Positions 1-9,204 of a stretch of 44,013 bases of DNA are shown here, piece after piece. The position numbers and the translations under genes were made by a program. The number at the start of each line of letters is the position of its first letter. Positions within the stretch are counted from its first letter, which is position 1. A model generated the notes under the pieces. The model had not been told where the DNA came from. It did no database searches and was given only the letters and a program-made list of their open reading frames with translations. Origin of the DNA: an uncultured Jeotgalicoccus sp. (GTDB taxonomy: Bacteria; Bacillota; Bacilli; Staphylococcales; Salinicoccaceae); assembly GCA_947631305.1 (NCBI GenBank), contig CANRKV010000002.1, positions 1-44,013 on the forward strand. The letters run 5' to 3'.

Positions 1-326
1 GATAAACCGATAATCTTATCGTTAAAGTATGCGGGCAGCATAGCAGGTTCCATATCATCCTGACCGATATGAATGCCATCCGCTTCAATTTCTTCAGCCA
101 GTTTTACATCGTCGTTAATAATAAACGCCACATCGTATTTTCTGCACAGCGCCTTAATTTCCAGTGCAAAATCTTTAAGGTCTTCACCCGTTTTAATAGC
201 AGTGCCCTTTTCCCGGAGCTGAAAACAGGTCACACCTGACTTGAATGCTGTTTTTAAATCCTGAAGCGGATGTTTAAAACTGCTGGAACTCGCAATCAGA
301 TATAATCTCAGTATTTCTTTATTCAT
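1..326 (-). CDS. thiE: Thiamine-phosphate synthase ThiE, N-terminal part (truncated by window edge)
   Basis: Own translation of the minus strand from ATG at 326: MNKEILRLYLIASSSSFKHPLQDLKTAFKSGVTCFQLREKG...FIINDDVKLAEEIEADGIHIGQDDME. FQLREK and GIHIGQDD are ThiE motifs. The start overlaps the thiM stop (TAATG). Confidence 0.93.
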   Translation of the reverse strand, partial: MNKEILRLYLIASSSSFKHPLQDLKTAFKSGVTCFQLREKGTAIKTGEDLKDFALEIKALCRKYDVAFIINDDVKLAEEIEADGIHIGQDDMEPAMLPAYFNDKIIGL

Positions 327-1090
327 TAATAGTCCACTCTTTTCGCAGTGTAGTCATCATTTTTAAAATTGTAAATTTCATCGATTAGCTGAACCGCAAA
401 TGTCCCCGGTCCGCCTGCTGATGCTGCCGCTTTTTCAGCCGCTATATTATACAGGCTTACTGCGTTGATGACACTTTCCTTATTATTTTTAACTGCTAAG
501 AAGGCTGCTGCTATTGCCCCGAGCACACAGCCTGATCCTGTAATTTTTTCCTGATAATGATGACCGTTGTGCATTACTATCCTCTCTTCACCGTTTACAA
601 ACGCATCCGTTTCGCCGGTGACCAGTACAGGCACGTTTAATGCTCCATGTGCCGCTTCGGCAATATCAAGGGTATTTCCTTCAATAATGGAATCAACACC
701 CTTAGACGCAGCTTCACGGCCGCTTAATGCATGGATTTCCCCGGCATTCCCTTTAACCAGCGCAATATCATAATCACTCAGCAGTTTATCAGTTAAATTT
801 CTGCGAAAAGCCGAAGCGCCGTAGCCTACCGGATCCAGTACCACGGGAATATTATACTGATTAGCGTAGTTTGCCATCGTTTCATACAGCAGAACCTTAT
901 CTTCCGAGCATGTGCCGATGTTTAACAGCAGTGCGCCTGCATGTTTTAAAATATCCGCCGCTTCACTTTTCTCACCGCTCATAATCGGAGATGCACCGAG
1001 TGCTAAGAGACTGTTCGCAGTAAACGGCTTCACGACATCATTCGTAATACACACAACGAGCGGCACGTCATTTCTTAACTGTTCTATCAT
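326..1090 (-). CDS. thiM: Hydroxyethylthiazole kinase
   Basis: ORF 254 aa; VLDPVGYGAS, LVKGNAGEI and GSGCVLGA motifs; between thiD and thiE. Confidence 0.95.
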   Translation of the reverse strand: MIEQLRNDVPLVVCITNDVVKPFTANSLLALGASPIMSGEKSEAADILKHAGALLLNIGTCSEDKVLLYETMANYANQYNIPVVLDPVGYGASAFRRNLTDKLLSDYDIALVKGNAGEIHALSGREAASKGVDSIIEGNTLDIAEAAHGALNVPVLVTGETDAFVNGEERIVMHNGHHYQEKITGSGCVLGAIAAAFLAVKNNKESVINAVSLYNIAAEKAAASAGGPGTFAVQLIDEIYNFKNDDYTAKRVDY

Positions 1091-1095
1091 TTGAA

Positions 1096-1890
1096 TTACT
1101 CCCCTTTATAACTGAAATGGTTCACCGGTCCGCTGCCTTTGCCGATTCCCGGTGAATTTTGTATCGCATTGGTAATATAGGCTTTACTCGTTTTGAATGC
1201 TTCTTCAATCGTCCGGCCTTTCGCAAGCTCCGCAGTTAAGACTGCCGAAAACGTACAGCCCGTACCGTGAGTCTGATCCGTATCAATACGCGCTGCAGTT
1301 AATGTTGAAATGTTTTGACCATCATAAAAATAATCGGTCGCATCACCTGACAAATGACCGCCTTTAATAATGACGCTCTTTGCACCCATATCATCAGCGA
1401 ATATTTTCAGAGCCCGGTGAATATCTTCTTCTGTCCGGATGGTCGTATTTGTAATTGCTTCTGCCTCATGCAGATTCGGCGTCACTATCGTTGCCAGTGG
1501 AATCAGTGTATCAACCAGCGTCGACATCGATGTGTCCGTCATCAGCCGGTCCCCGCTCGTTGCAATCATTACCGGATCCATTACGTAAGGAATATTATAT
1601 TTCCTGATGTAGTCCGCGATCACAGTCATCATATCCGCCTCGGCAACCATTCCGGTCTTCATCGCATGCGGCACTTCATCTGAAAATATACTGTTCAGTT
1701 CTTTGTCGATAAAATCCGCCGGCACGTTGTAAACATCCTGCACTCCGAGTGTATTCTGCGCCGTCAGTGATGTCACCGCTGCCATCCCGTAAACGCCCCG
1801 TGAATGCATTGCCTTAAGATCTGCGAGTATTCCCGCACCGCCTGTCGGATCAGTGCCTGCAACAGTTAAGCCAATTGGTAATTTTCCCAT
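1096..1890 (-). CDS. thiD: Hydroxymethylpyrimidine/phosphomethylpyrimidine kinase ThiD
   Basis: MGKLPIGLTVAGTDPTGGAGILADLKA...DPVMIATSG...TPNLHEAEAI...GTGCTFSA. ATG at 1890 is preceded by AGGAGG; the track ORF start at 1920 lies inside the leader terminator. Confidence 0.95.
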   Translation of the reverse strand: MGKLPIGLTVAGTDPTGGAGILADLKAMHSRGVYGMAAVTSLTAQNTLGVQDVYNVPADFIDKELNSIFSDEVPHAMKTGMVAEADMMTVIADYIRKYNIPYVMDPVMIATSGDRLMTDTSMSTLVDTLIPLATIVTPNLHEAEAITNTTIRTEEDIHRALKIFADDMGAKSVIIKGGHLSGDATDYFYDGQNISTLTAARIDTDQTHGTGCTFSAVLTAELAKGRTIEEAFKTSKAYITNAIQNSPGIGKGSGPVNHFSYKGE

Positions 1891-1914
1891 TATATATGTC
1901 CTCCTATAATAAAA

Positions 1915-1938
1915 GCCCACTTCCGAGGCGAAGTGGGC
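1915..1938 (-). terminator. Intrinsic terminator in the thiD leader (riboswitch expression platform)
   Basis: Minus strand GCCCACTTC-gcctcg-GAAGTGGGC, perfect 9-bp stem followed by TTTTATTATA, upstream of the thiD RBS. Confidence 0.85.
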
Positions 1939-1973
1939 AGAGTAGATTAAGAGAGTTTTTCTGTAATCATCAG

Positions 1974-2054
1974 CACTTCCCTACGCCAGCATGACCTGGA
2001 TCAGGTGAAAAGGGACAAGCATTCGCTATCTCAGCCGTATCGGCGCCCCCAGTG
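1974..2054 (-). promoter_or_regulatory. TPP (THI-box) riboswitch aptamer
   Basis: Minus strand CACTGGGGGCGCC..GGCTGAGATAGCGAATGC..CACCTGATCCAGGTCATGCTGGCGTAGGGAAGTG carries the hallmark CTGAGA and ACCTGATC..GCTGGCGTAGGGAA elements; CACT/AGTG closes P1; upstream of thiD. Confidence 0.95.
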
Positions 2055-2102
2055 GGTTTTATTCTTTTTATTGACACAAGCGTACCACAATTCTTTTAAG
2101 CA

Positions 2103-3668
2103 TCAAAGCAGGTTGCGGCGCTTAAACACAGCCGCTCCAATCACTGCAAGCATAATTCCAAGACCGGCAATGATTATGACTGCTTTAATATCCATACTTT
2201 CATAAGGCATATCGCTTAAATAATAAAATGGACTAAGCATTAAATACACTTCATCGATATTGATCAGTACGCCGAAATAATTCGCAAAGAATATATAAGC
2301 AGCGTAGAGCCATGCTGTAAGATGAAGTTTTTTTGAAATACCCGCAAAAAGTGCAGATACTCCTGTAATAAATATAATTCCCGCACTGTAATTCACAGCA
2401 GAAAGTACATAGTCCTTAATCGTAATACTTAAATCATCGACATTCATACTCGCGAGATACATGCCGAGTATGGTGAAGAGAAACGCTGAAATTCCGGCAG
2501 CAATTCCGTACAGATAATGCGTTATAAAAACTTTTGTCCGGGACACTTTTTTGTTCAGCGTACCGGCGATAATCACTTCAAGACGGCCGTTCTTTTCTTC
2601 ATTAAGCATGCGCCCGTTAATCATCAGAGCAGGCACCGCCGCTATCAGCGCTGAAATAACGAGCAGCATACCGATAAAGAACGCTGCGGCATCATTGCTT
2701 CCAAGAGACTCCCGGAGCATATCATTTTCTCCAATCAGACTTTCCAAATCACCAAATATCGATCCGTACGACAGACCGGCAGCGAATAGACCGATAAGCC
2801 AGCTGATTATCATTACTCTCATATTAATAAATGCTAATTTTGGATAGCTGTAGATTTTTCTCAAATTCTTTTTCTTGCCGATTTTTATATAGCTGTCTCC
2901 AATATCCCTTTTTAAAAATAATACGTAGCTGAATATTATCAAAATTAAAATCGCAGTAAACGGCAGCAGCCATATTCCGGCATTATCTCCGTATACTTCA
3001 ATCCGTGACAGCCAGTGATACGGTGAGATCACCGAGTACGCTGTATTCGCAACATCTGTCACCGCGCGGTATAAATAAAAGACAATCAGCAGTGACAGAG
3101 CGATGCCAAATGTCATATCTCCACTGTCAAATAAATTTCCAAGCACCAGTGTCATAATGAAAAACAGCAGACCAAACAGTGCCAGTCCAAGTGCATAGTA
3201 TAAATTCCCCGCAACCGATAAACCTTCGATATCATAGATGCTCAAGCCGCCGAATAAGATAATAAAAACGAGTGCATTAATTATAAAACCGCTCATCAGC
3301 TGAGCTGTAACAATCTTCTTCTTGCCGATACCGGCACTGAGAACATACTCTGTTAACCCTGACTCTTCAGCTTTCCGGGCAATACCGTTCGCAATTAAAA
3401 TACCGAACAGCCCATGAAACAACGCCATAAACATCAGCATCTGATGACCGAACATAACAGCTGATGTATACTCTCCTCCCGGCACCGGCCCAATCAGCGC
3501 AACCATCGCAGGATTATCGACAGTCATTTTCATGCCTTCCTGCTCCGCCGCCGTACTGTACAATCCGTTAAATACCGGCGGTATCGATATCGACAAACCG
3601 CACAGTGCAAATATCCAGAGTGCTGATTTCAGTCTCAGGTTTTTCATCAGTAATTTAAAATAAGTCAT
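2103..3668 (-). CDS. ABC transporter permease (ABC-2/polyether-exporter-like multispanning permease)
   Basis: 521 aa, many hydrophobic segments; 4-bp overlap with the downstream-listed ATPase ORF. Confidence 0.75.
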   Translation of the reverse strand: MTYFKLLMKNLRLKSALWIFALCGLSISIPPVFNGLYSTAAEQEGMKMTVDNPAMVALIGPVPGGEYTSAVMFGHQMLMFMALFHGLFGILIANGIARKAEESGLTEYVLSAGIGKKKIVTAQLMSGFIINALVFIILFGGLSIYDIEGLSVAGNLYYALGLALFGLLFFIMTLVLGNLFDSGDMTFGIALSLLIVFYLYRAVTDVANTAYSVISPYHWLSRIEVYGDNAGIWLLPFTAILILIIFSYVLFLKRDIGDSYIKIGKKKNLRKIYSYPKLAFINMRVMIISWLIGLFAAGLSYGSIFGDLESLIGENDMLRESLGSNDAAAFFIGMLLVISALIAAVPALMINGRMLNEEKNGRLEVIIAGTLNKKVSRTKVFITHYLYGIAAGISAFLFTILGMYLASMNVDDLSITIKDYVLSAVNYSAGIIFITGVSALFAGISKKLHLTAWLYAAYIFFANYFGVLINIDEVYLMLSPFYYLSDMPYESMDIKAVIIIAGLGIMLAVIGAAVFKRRNLL

Positions 3669-4546
3669 TTAGTGCCCTCGTAATAGCGCATGAAAATATC
3701 TTCCAGCCGCGGCGGTGCGGTCGTTAAATTTTTCAGGTTATACAATTTTAAATACTTCAGAAATTCTGGAATTTTATCATTATCGATAAACAGATGATAC
3801 CCGTCAGGCGACTCAGAAAATTCATGGACGAAACTGCGGTGTTTGAGTGCGGTAATATCATCATCGGTCTCAATAATATATTCCATTCTCGTAATATGCC
3901 GCAGTTCTTTCATACTTCCAGACTCTATAATTTCACCGTTTCTAATAATCGCAATACGGTCAGCCAGTTTCTCCACTTCCGATAATATATGGCTCGACAG
4001 CAGAATCGTTTTACCTGCCGACTTCGCCCGTATTACTTCTTCATGAAATACACGTTCCATTAACGGATCGAGTCCTGTTGTCGGTTCATCAAATATTAAA
4101 AGCTCTGCGTTACTTAGAAATGCACAAATCAGCGCAACTTTTTGTCTGTTCCCTTTCGAGTACGTCTTGCATTTCTTACTGCCGTCGAGTTTAAATTTGT
4201 CGATGAGACGTATTTTTTCATCGTCATTTTTATAACCGCGTGTCTTCATCATAAAATTAATGACTTCTTCACCCGTTAAATTACCCCACAGATTAACGTC
4301 TCCCGGGACGTAAGCAATATTTTCAATGTATTTTTTATTCTTCTTTATATTTTTACCGTCGTACAGAATTTCTCCCTGCGTCGGTTTCAATGCTCCGATA
4401 ATCATTCGTATGGTCGTCGATTTACCTGCACCATTCGGCCCGATAAAACCAAAAACTTCACCTTTTTCCAATGTAAAAGAAAGATTTTCAGCAGCGCGTA
4501 CTTTCCCGAAATGTTTTGATACATTATTAAGACTGAGCATCGGCAA
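3665..4546 (-). CDS. ABC transporter ATP-binding protein
   Basis: Walker A GPNGAGKST, signature-like YSKGNRQKV, Walker B LLIFDEPTTGLDP. Confidence 0.9.
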   Translation of the reverse strand: MPMLSLNNVSKHFGKVRAAENLSFTLEKGEVFGFIGPNGAGKSTTIRMIIGALKPTQGEILYDGKNIKKNKKYIENIAYVPGDVNLWGNLTGEEVINFMMKTRGYKNDDEKIRLIDKFKLDGSKKCKTYSKGNRQKVALICAFLSNAELLIFDEPTTGLDPLMERVFHEEVIRAKSAGKTILLSSHILSEVEKLADRIAIIRNGEIIESGSMKELRHITRMEYIIETDDDITALKHRSFVHEFSESPDGYHLFIDNDKIPEFLKYLKLYNLKNLTTAPPRLEDIFMRYYEGTK

Positions 4547-4596
4547 TCCCTCCTTAGTATTCAGTTCAATTTTACCATATTTATTTCAGACATAAA

Positions 4597-4624
4597 AAAA
4601 GACCAGAACGATTGTCCTGATCTT
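4597..4624 (-). terminator. Intrinsic terminator of the LysM/Rpf-like gene
   Basis: Minus strand AAAGATCAGGACaatcGTTCTGGTCTTTTTTT, hairpin plus T-run just after the stop at 4642. Confidence 0.85.
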
Positions 4625-4641
4625 TAAAAATATTTTTTATA

Positions 4642-5499
4642 TTACAGTCTCGCACCGCATACAGGCCAAGGCTGTGAACCTCTTGAATCATATAACTGCT
4701 GTGCTCTTTGAGTCTGTTCAGCTGCTGAAGCGTCTGAAGCTACACCAGAACCGCCCATTGACTGCCAAGTTTGAGCGTCAAACTGGTAAAGACCGTGGTA
4801 TAAACCATTTGAACTTACTACGCTGGCATTGCCGCCTGATTCACATGCTGCTAAAGCACCCCAGTTTAAGCCGCTGTTAGAGTTAGAGCTTGTGCTGACA
4901 TTTTGTGTCTGCGGAGCTGGCTGCTGTACAGGTTCCTGTTGAACAGGCTCCTGCTGTGCAGGCTCATTGTTATAGCTAGTGTCTGTGTTTTCAGTTTGAG
5001 CAGGCTCTTCGTATGTTTGTTCCTGTGCAGGAGCTGCCGGAGTTTCTTCTGCTGGTGTTTCTTCAACTGCCGGTGCTTCTTCAACTGGTGCTGCAGCTTG
5101 TACCGCGTCACCTGAAACGATTAATTCTTTACCTGCAAAAATAATATCTGATGATAAGTTGTTCCACTCTTTAAGGTCTGCAACAGTTACATCAAATTCA
5201 ACTGCGATTTCAAATAACGTATCGCCTGCTTCGATTGTGTAAACTTCTGTTTCTTTTTTATCTTCTTTAACTTCTTCTTTTTCTTCTTTCTCGCTGTCGA
5301 TTTCAATAATCTGACCTGGAACGATAATATCAGAAGTTAATTTATTTTCTTTTTTAATTGATTCAATAGTTACGTTATTTTCTTCAGCAAGAGCCCAAAG
5401 TGAGTCTCCTGATTCTACTGTATGAGATGCTGCTTCTGCACTGTATGCAATCGTTGTTGATACAGCGACTGCTGCACCTAAAGCTATTACTTTCTTCAT
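4642..5499 (-). CDS. Secreted LysM-domain protein with C-terminal Rpf/transglycosylase-like domain
   Basis: Signal peptide MKKVIALGAAVAVSTTIAYSAEAA; two LysM repeats (HTVESGDSLWALAEENNVTI, YTIEAGDTLFEIAVEFDVTV); P/E/Q-rich linker; C-terminal LNWGALAACESGGNASVVSSNGLYHGLYQFDAQTWQSMGG...WPVCG. Confidence 0.85.
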   Translation of the reverse strand: MKKVIALGAAVAVSTTIAYSAEAASHTVESGDSLWALAEENNVTIESIKKENKLTSDIIVPGQIIEIDSEKEEKEEVKEDKKETEVYTIEAGDTLFEIAVEFDVTVADLKEWNNLSSDIIFAGKELIVSGDAVQAAAPVEEAPAVEETPAEETPAAPAQEQTYEEPAQTENTDTSYNNEPAQQEPVQQEPVQQPAPQTQNVSTSSNSNSGLNWGALAACESGGNASVVSSNGLYHGLYQFDAQTWQSMGGSGVASDASAAEQTQRAQQLYDSRGSQPWPVCGARL

Positions 5500-5635
5500 A
5501 AATGTAATTCCTCCAAAAATAATTTGTTAATATATTTTCCGACTTGTTTCGTCGTTGTCGTTTTTTTAACTATTTCATATTATAGAGGATAATTATGTTT
5601 CATAGGTTACAGACATATAATAAGTCAGCCGTTAC

Positions 5636-5652
5636 TTTACAAGTTTGTTACA
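5636..5652 (-). promoter_or_regulatory. Candidate WalR (YycF) box upstream of the LysM/Rpf gene
   Basis: Minus strand TGTAAC-AAACT-TGTAAA fits the TGTWAH-N5-TGTWAH consensus exactly. Confidence 0.6.
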
Positions 5653-5758
5653 AACTCATTTCTGAATGACGAATTATATTACATATTCTCTATATCAATG
5701 ATGACATACTTTACAGCTGTTTTTAAGAAAACATACGGAACGTTATCAAATCAGCCTT

Positions 5759-5775
5759 TGTAAAGTTTATGTAAA
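5759..5775 (+). promoter_or_regulatory. Second candidate WalR box, opposite orientation
   Basis: Plus strand TGTAAA-GTTTA-TGTAAA fits TGTWAH-N5-TGTWAH exactly. Confidence 0.5.
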
Positions 5776-5864
5776 GGGGGAATATCCAATGAAATCCGAC
5801 TGACTAGTCTGTCATTTGTAACATAACAGTAACGGCTGTAAAGAATCTATTTCTTTAAACATTT

Positions 5865-5903
5865 AAAAGCATACTGATTAACCGCAGCTGGTCATCAGTA
5901 TGC
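5865..5903 (-). terminator. Intrinsic terminator of the SSB paralog gene
   Basis: Minus strand GCATACTGAT..ATCAGTATGC (10-bp perfect stem) followed by TTTTAAATGTTT, downstream of the stop at 5962. Confidence 0.7.
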
Positions 5904-5961
5904 ATGTGTGTGTGAGAAATGAATGAGTGTAGAACACAGTTCAAGTGGGTAATGTTATCTA

Positions 5962-6513
5962 TCAGGCTAATATTTTTTCTTTATTATCGTCCGGTGCAGG
6001 CTTGTTTTTGTCGTTTTTGTTTTCATCTACAATACTTGAAATCATTTCAATATGCTTTTCTTTTTCAGTCTGCTGTTCTGTTTTTTCCTGGCTGAGTGTA
6101 TGTACATACTTTTCGCCAAGTGATTCATTGATATTATAATGATGTACTGCCTGTTCAATTAAGCGGGACGGATTGGATATGTCAGTACGTTCCTGAATTT
6201 TATCCGGTACATGTTTTATGCTCTCTGCCCATATTTCCATGCGGTATTCTCTGGATCCGTCTTTTTTAGTAAATGATGTGGTTGCGAGCTGTCCGCTGAC
6301 ACATAAAATATCGCCGGCTTTCGTTTCGTCAAGCACACCCGGAATACTTTTCCCAAAAGCTTTACAGTAGAGGAAGTGGACTTCCTTATCCCTCCTTGTA
6401 TCCTTTGGTGCGCGAATTGTTGCAATGATAAATGCATTCACACTCCCCTGCGCATTTTTTGCAATAACATTATTGCTGATAAGTTCGCCAACAAGCAATA
6501 CTTTGTTCATCAT
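5962..6513 (-). CDS. Single-stranded DNA-binding protein paralog (OB-fold)
   Basis: MNKVLLVGELISNNVIAK..FIIATIRAPKDTRRDKEVHFLYCKAFGK..GDILCVSGQLATTSFTKKDGSREYRMEIWAESI is SSB-like; sits next to ywpF/fabZ as in staphylococci; no DDIPF-type tail. Confidence 0.75.
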   Translation of the reverse strand: MMNKVLLVGELISNNVIAKNAQGSVNAFIIATIRAPKDTRRDKEVHFLYCKAFGKSIPGVLDETKAGDILCVSGQLATTSFTKKDGSREYRMEIWAESIKHVPDKIQERTDISNPSRLIEQAVHHYNINESLGEKYVHTLSQEKTEQQTEKEKHIEMISSIVDENKNDKNKPAPDDNKEKILA

Positions 6514-6709
6514 TCTTTATCACCCCCCTTCCTAATTACAATGTAAGGGTTGTATAAATATTCTGCAAAAGACAATAATTTCTTTTCAGTGTGATATATA
6601 ATACAATAATTAGAAATACATACTTTAAATTAATCAGTTTTATTATTACCGGTTATTTTGCACTGCAAATAAACTAATTTTGTACTTTGTTAAAAAGGGG
6701 TCAGTAATT

Positions 6710-7135
6710 ATGAAGTCGTTTAAAGTGATAGATATGAAGATTATTCAGGATCAGAACTTTATCGTTCCTGAAGTGAAAGACGGCGTTATTATTAATATGG
6801 AATACGGAGACAATCCGTGGATTATTGAAATTGTAACCGACGGGGATTTAACTTCAATTTTAGAAAAGCTGAAAGGACAGCAGCTGGAAATGATGGTCAC
6901 TATTACACGGCCGTCCAATGCGCCTGCTAAATTCTCTGCCAAGGTAATGGACATCAATCAGATGGATGATATGATCTCAGTTGTTTTTAAAGGAGCTATT
7001 ATCGTTCACGGTCCGAACTATGCAGAAGAGCTGCTCGAGTTCCTTGTTGAAGAAGGCTACGAAAGCAAATCTCTGATTAATGAATTTAACTCCCGCATGG
7101 AATCAAAAGAAGATTTCAAAAAAGAAGAAGAGTAA
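6710..7135 (+). CDS. ywpF: YwpF-like family protein
   Basis: MKSFKVIDMKIIQDQNFIVPEVKDGVIINMEYGDNPWIIE..; start taken at the internal ATG with AAAAGGGG upstream; conserved neighbourhood ssb-ywpF-fabZ. Confidence 0.7.
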   Translation: MKSFKVIDMKIIQDQNFIVPEVKDGVIINMEYGDNPWIIEIVTDGDLTSILEKLKGQQLEMMVTITRPSNAPAKFSAKVMDINQMDDMISVVFKGAIIVHGPNYAEELLEFLVEEGYESKSLINEFNSRMESKEDFKKEEE

Positions 7136-7144
7136 AAAAATAAA

Positions 7145-7183
7145 AACCGTTCAAAAATCTTAGTTTAAGATTTTCGGACGGTT
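7145..7183. terminator. Bidirectional intrinsic terminator between convergent ywpF and fabZ
   Basis: AACCGTTCAAAAATCTTAgtttAAGATTTTCGGACGGTT hairpin with T-rich tracts on both strands. Confidence 0.8.
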
Positions 7184-7188
7184 CTTTT

Positions 7189-7644
7189 TTATTTTTCGCC
7201 AGTTTTAATATCTGAAATGGCAAATGTTATTTCGCACTGACACGCAACCTGTCCATCGACAGTTGCAACTGCCCAGCCTTTGCCTATCGGTCCGCGGAGT
7301 TTAGTAATTTCTACTGAAAGCTCCAAAGTGTCACCCGGTGTTACCTGCTTTTTGAATCGGCATTTATCAATACCGGCAAAGAACGCGAGCTTCCCTTTAA
7401 ATTCTTCCTGCTGCAGCAGCGCAACAGCACCTACCTGCGCAAGTGATTCTACTATCAGTACTCCGGGCATAACAGCGTAATCCGGGAAGTGCCCTTCAAA
7501 AAACGGTTCGTTCCCCGATACTTGTTTTATACCTTTACAGCTCTTACCCGGTTCTACTTCTGTAATTCTGTCTATAAGAAGGAACGGCGGGCGGTGCGGA
7601 ATTATTGCTTTGATCTGATCATATGTCAGCATGTCTGTCGTCAA
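7189..7644 (-). CDS. fabZ: 3-hydroxyacyl-[acyl-carrier-protein] dehydratase FabZ
   Basis: [40 protein letters not shown] motif. Confidence 0.97.
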   Translation of the reverse strand: MTTDMLTYDQIKAIIPHRPPFLLIDRITEVEPGKSCKGIKQVSGNEPFFEGHFPDYAVMPGVLIVESLAQVGAVALLQQEEFKGKLAFFAGIDKCRFKKQVTPGDTLELSVEITKLRGPIGKGWAVATVDGQVACQCEITFAISDIKTGEK

Positions 7645-7829
7645 CCCCTAGTTAAGTTAATGATATGTTCCCACGTTTCAATACGGAATACTCCAAATGG
7701 ATTATCCAGTATGCCGAAGCCAATCATCAGTCCTAAAAAGACGAGGACGATTGCGACGTAGAAAAACAGTAGAATTCTAACCAACAATGGGAACCTACGG
7801 TGAACGATTTTCTGTTGTTGTTCTGCCAT
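7641..7829 (-). CDS. Small membrane protein, EpuA-like (often annotated 'DNA-directed RNA polymerase subunit beta')
   Basis: 62 aa, one TM segment: [46 protein letters not shown]; between murA and fabZ. Confidence 0.65.
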   Translation of the reverse strand: MAEQQQKIVHRRFPLLVRILLFFYVAIVLVFLGLMIGFGILDNPFGVFRIETWEHIINLTRG

Positions 7830-7841
7830 AGTATTACCCCT

Positions 7842-9134
7842 TTACTTTGATGTCACCAAATGCTTATCAGAAGCGCTGTCGTTCACGCGTTCAATATCTG
7901 CACCAAGTGCTTTCAGTTTTTCATGGAAGCGCACGTAACCGCGGTCCAGATGCTGAAGTTCAGTTACAGAAGTATAACCTTCTGCTGCAAGGCCTGCAAG
8001 TACTAAAGCTGCGCCGGCTCTTAAATCTGACGCACGTACAGTCGCTCCATAAAGCTGGTTGCCGCCGCGGATGACCGCGTGATTATCTTCGAGTGAGATA
8101 TTAGCATTCATCGCTGAAAATTCTCTCACGTGCATAAAACGGTTCTCGAATATTGTTTCAGTAACGATACTCGTTCCCTCGATCGTCGTCAAGAGCGCCA
8201 TCATCTGACTTTGCATATCTGTCGGGAATCCCGGATGCGGCATTGTTTTAAGATCAGTCGGTTTATATTCCTCTGCAGGAATTACTCTCACATCATTGCC
8301 TTCTTCGACAAAGCGTATACCAACTTCTTCAAGCTTTGATACCACTGCAGATAAATGTTCAATAACAACATTCTTCAAAAGAATTTCACTGCGTGTAATC
8401 GCACCGGCAATCATGAATGTTCCTGCTTCGATACGGTCCGGAATTACAGTGTGTTCTGAACCATGCAGCTTCTCCACACCGATAATTTTAAGATGACCCG
8501 TACCTGCACCAATCACACGGCCGCCCATTGAATTAATGTAGTTCGCAAGATCCGTAATTTCAGGTTCCATCGCAGCGTTTTCAATGTGCGTTGTACCTTC
8601 AGCCAGACTCGCTGCCATCATTAAGTTCTGAGTCGCGCCGACACTTGGGAAATCCATATGAATTTTAGTGCCCTGAAGACGGCCGTCAATTTTACCTTCT
8701 ATATAGCCTGCAGCCTGTTCGAAAGATACACCCATTTTTTCAAGACCTTTAATGTGCTGCTCAATCGGACGTGAACCGATTGCACAGCCTCCCGGCATAG
8801 CAATATTACAGTAGCCGTAACGGCTTAATAATGGACCCATGACAAGCATGCTTGCACGCATTTTACTAACTAATTCATATGGTGCGATACAATTCAATTC
8901 TCCGCTCGCATCGATAACAACACTATTTTTTTCAGCCGATGCTTCTGCACCGAGCGTAGTAATTAATTTTGTTAATGTATTTACATCTGATAATTCGGGT
9001 ACATTTTTAATTATTGAGCGTCCTTCGCCAGCCAGCAGCGATGCTGCCAGAATTGGCAAGACTGCATTTTTGGCTCCTTCAATCTCAACAGAGCCAGACA
9101 GCTTTTGTCCGCCCTTTACAATGATTTTATCCAT
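7842..9134 (-). CDS. murA: UDP-N-acetylglucosamine 1-carboxyvinyltransferase (MurA paralog 1)
   Basis: [36 protein letters not shown]...[18 protein letters not shown]. Confidence 0.95.
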   Translation of the reverse strand: MDKIIVKGGQKLSGSVEIEGAKNAVLPILAASLLAGEGRSIIKNVPELSDVNTLTKLITTLGAEASAEKNSVVIDASGELNCIAPYELVSKMRASMLVMGPLLSRYGYCNIAMPGGCAIGSRPIEQHIKGLEKMGVSFEQAAGYIEGKIDGRLQGTKIHMDFPSVGATQNLMMAASLAEGTTHIENAAMEPEITDLANYINSMGGRVIGAGTGHLKIIGVEKLHGSEHTVIPDRIEAGTFMIAGAITRSEILLKNVVIEHLSAVVSKLEEVGIRFVEEGNDVRVIPAEEYKPTDLKTMPHPGFPTDMQSQMMALLTTIEGTSIVTETIFENRFMHVREFSAMNANISLEDNHAVIRGGNQLYGATVRASDLRAGAALVLAGLAAEGYTSVTELQHLDRGYVRFHEKLKALGADIERVNDSASDKHLVTSK

Positions 9135-9204
9135 CTTCTCACTCCATATTTCTCTATACCATTCATTATAATAATACGGTGTTTAGGTATCACTTGTAAA
9201 GCAA

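Noticed and set aside
2103-4546. ABC exporter pair as part of a bacteriocin/antibiotic resistance island
   Set aside because: No biosynthetic, immunity or two-component genes beside it; a lone ATPase-permease pair is insufficient.
5775-5803. AAAGGGGG-N8-ATG on the plus strand resembling a small-gene start near 5790
   Set aside because: The frame stops after ATG AAA TCC GAC TGA; four codons, no support for a leader peptide.
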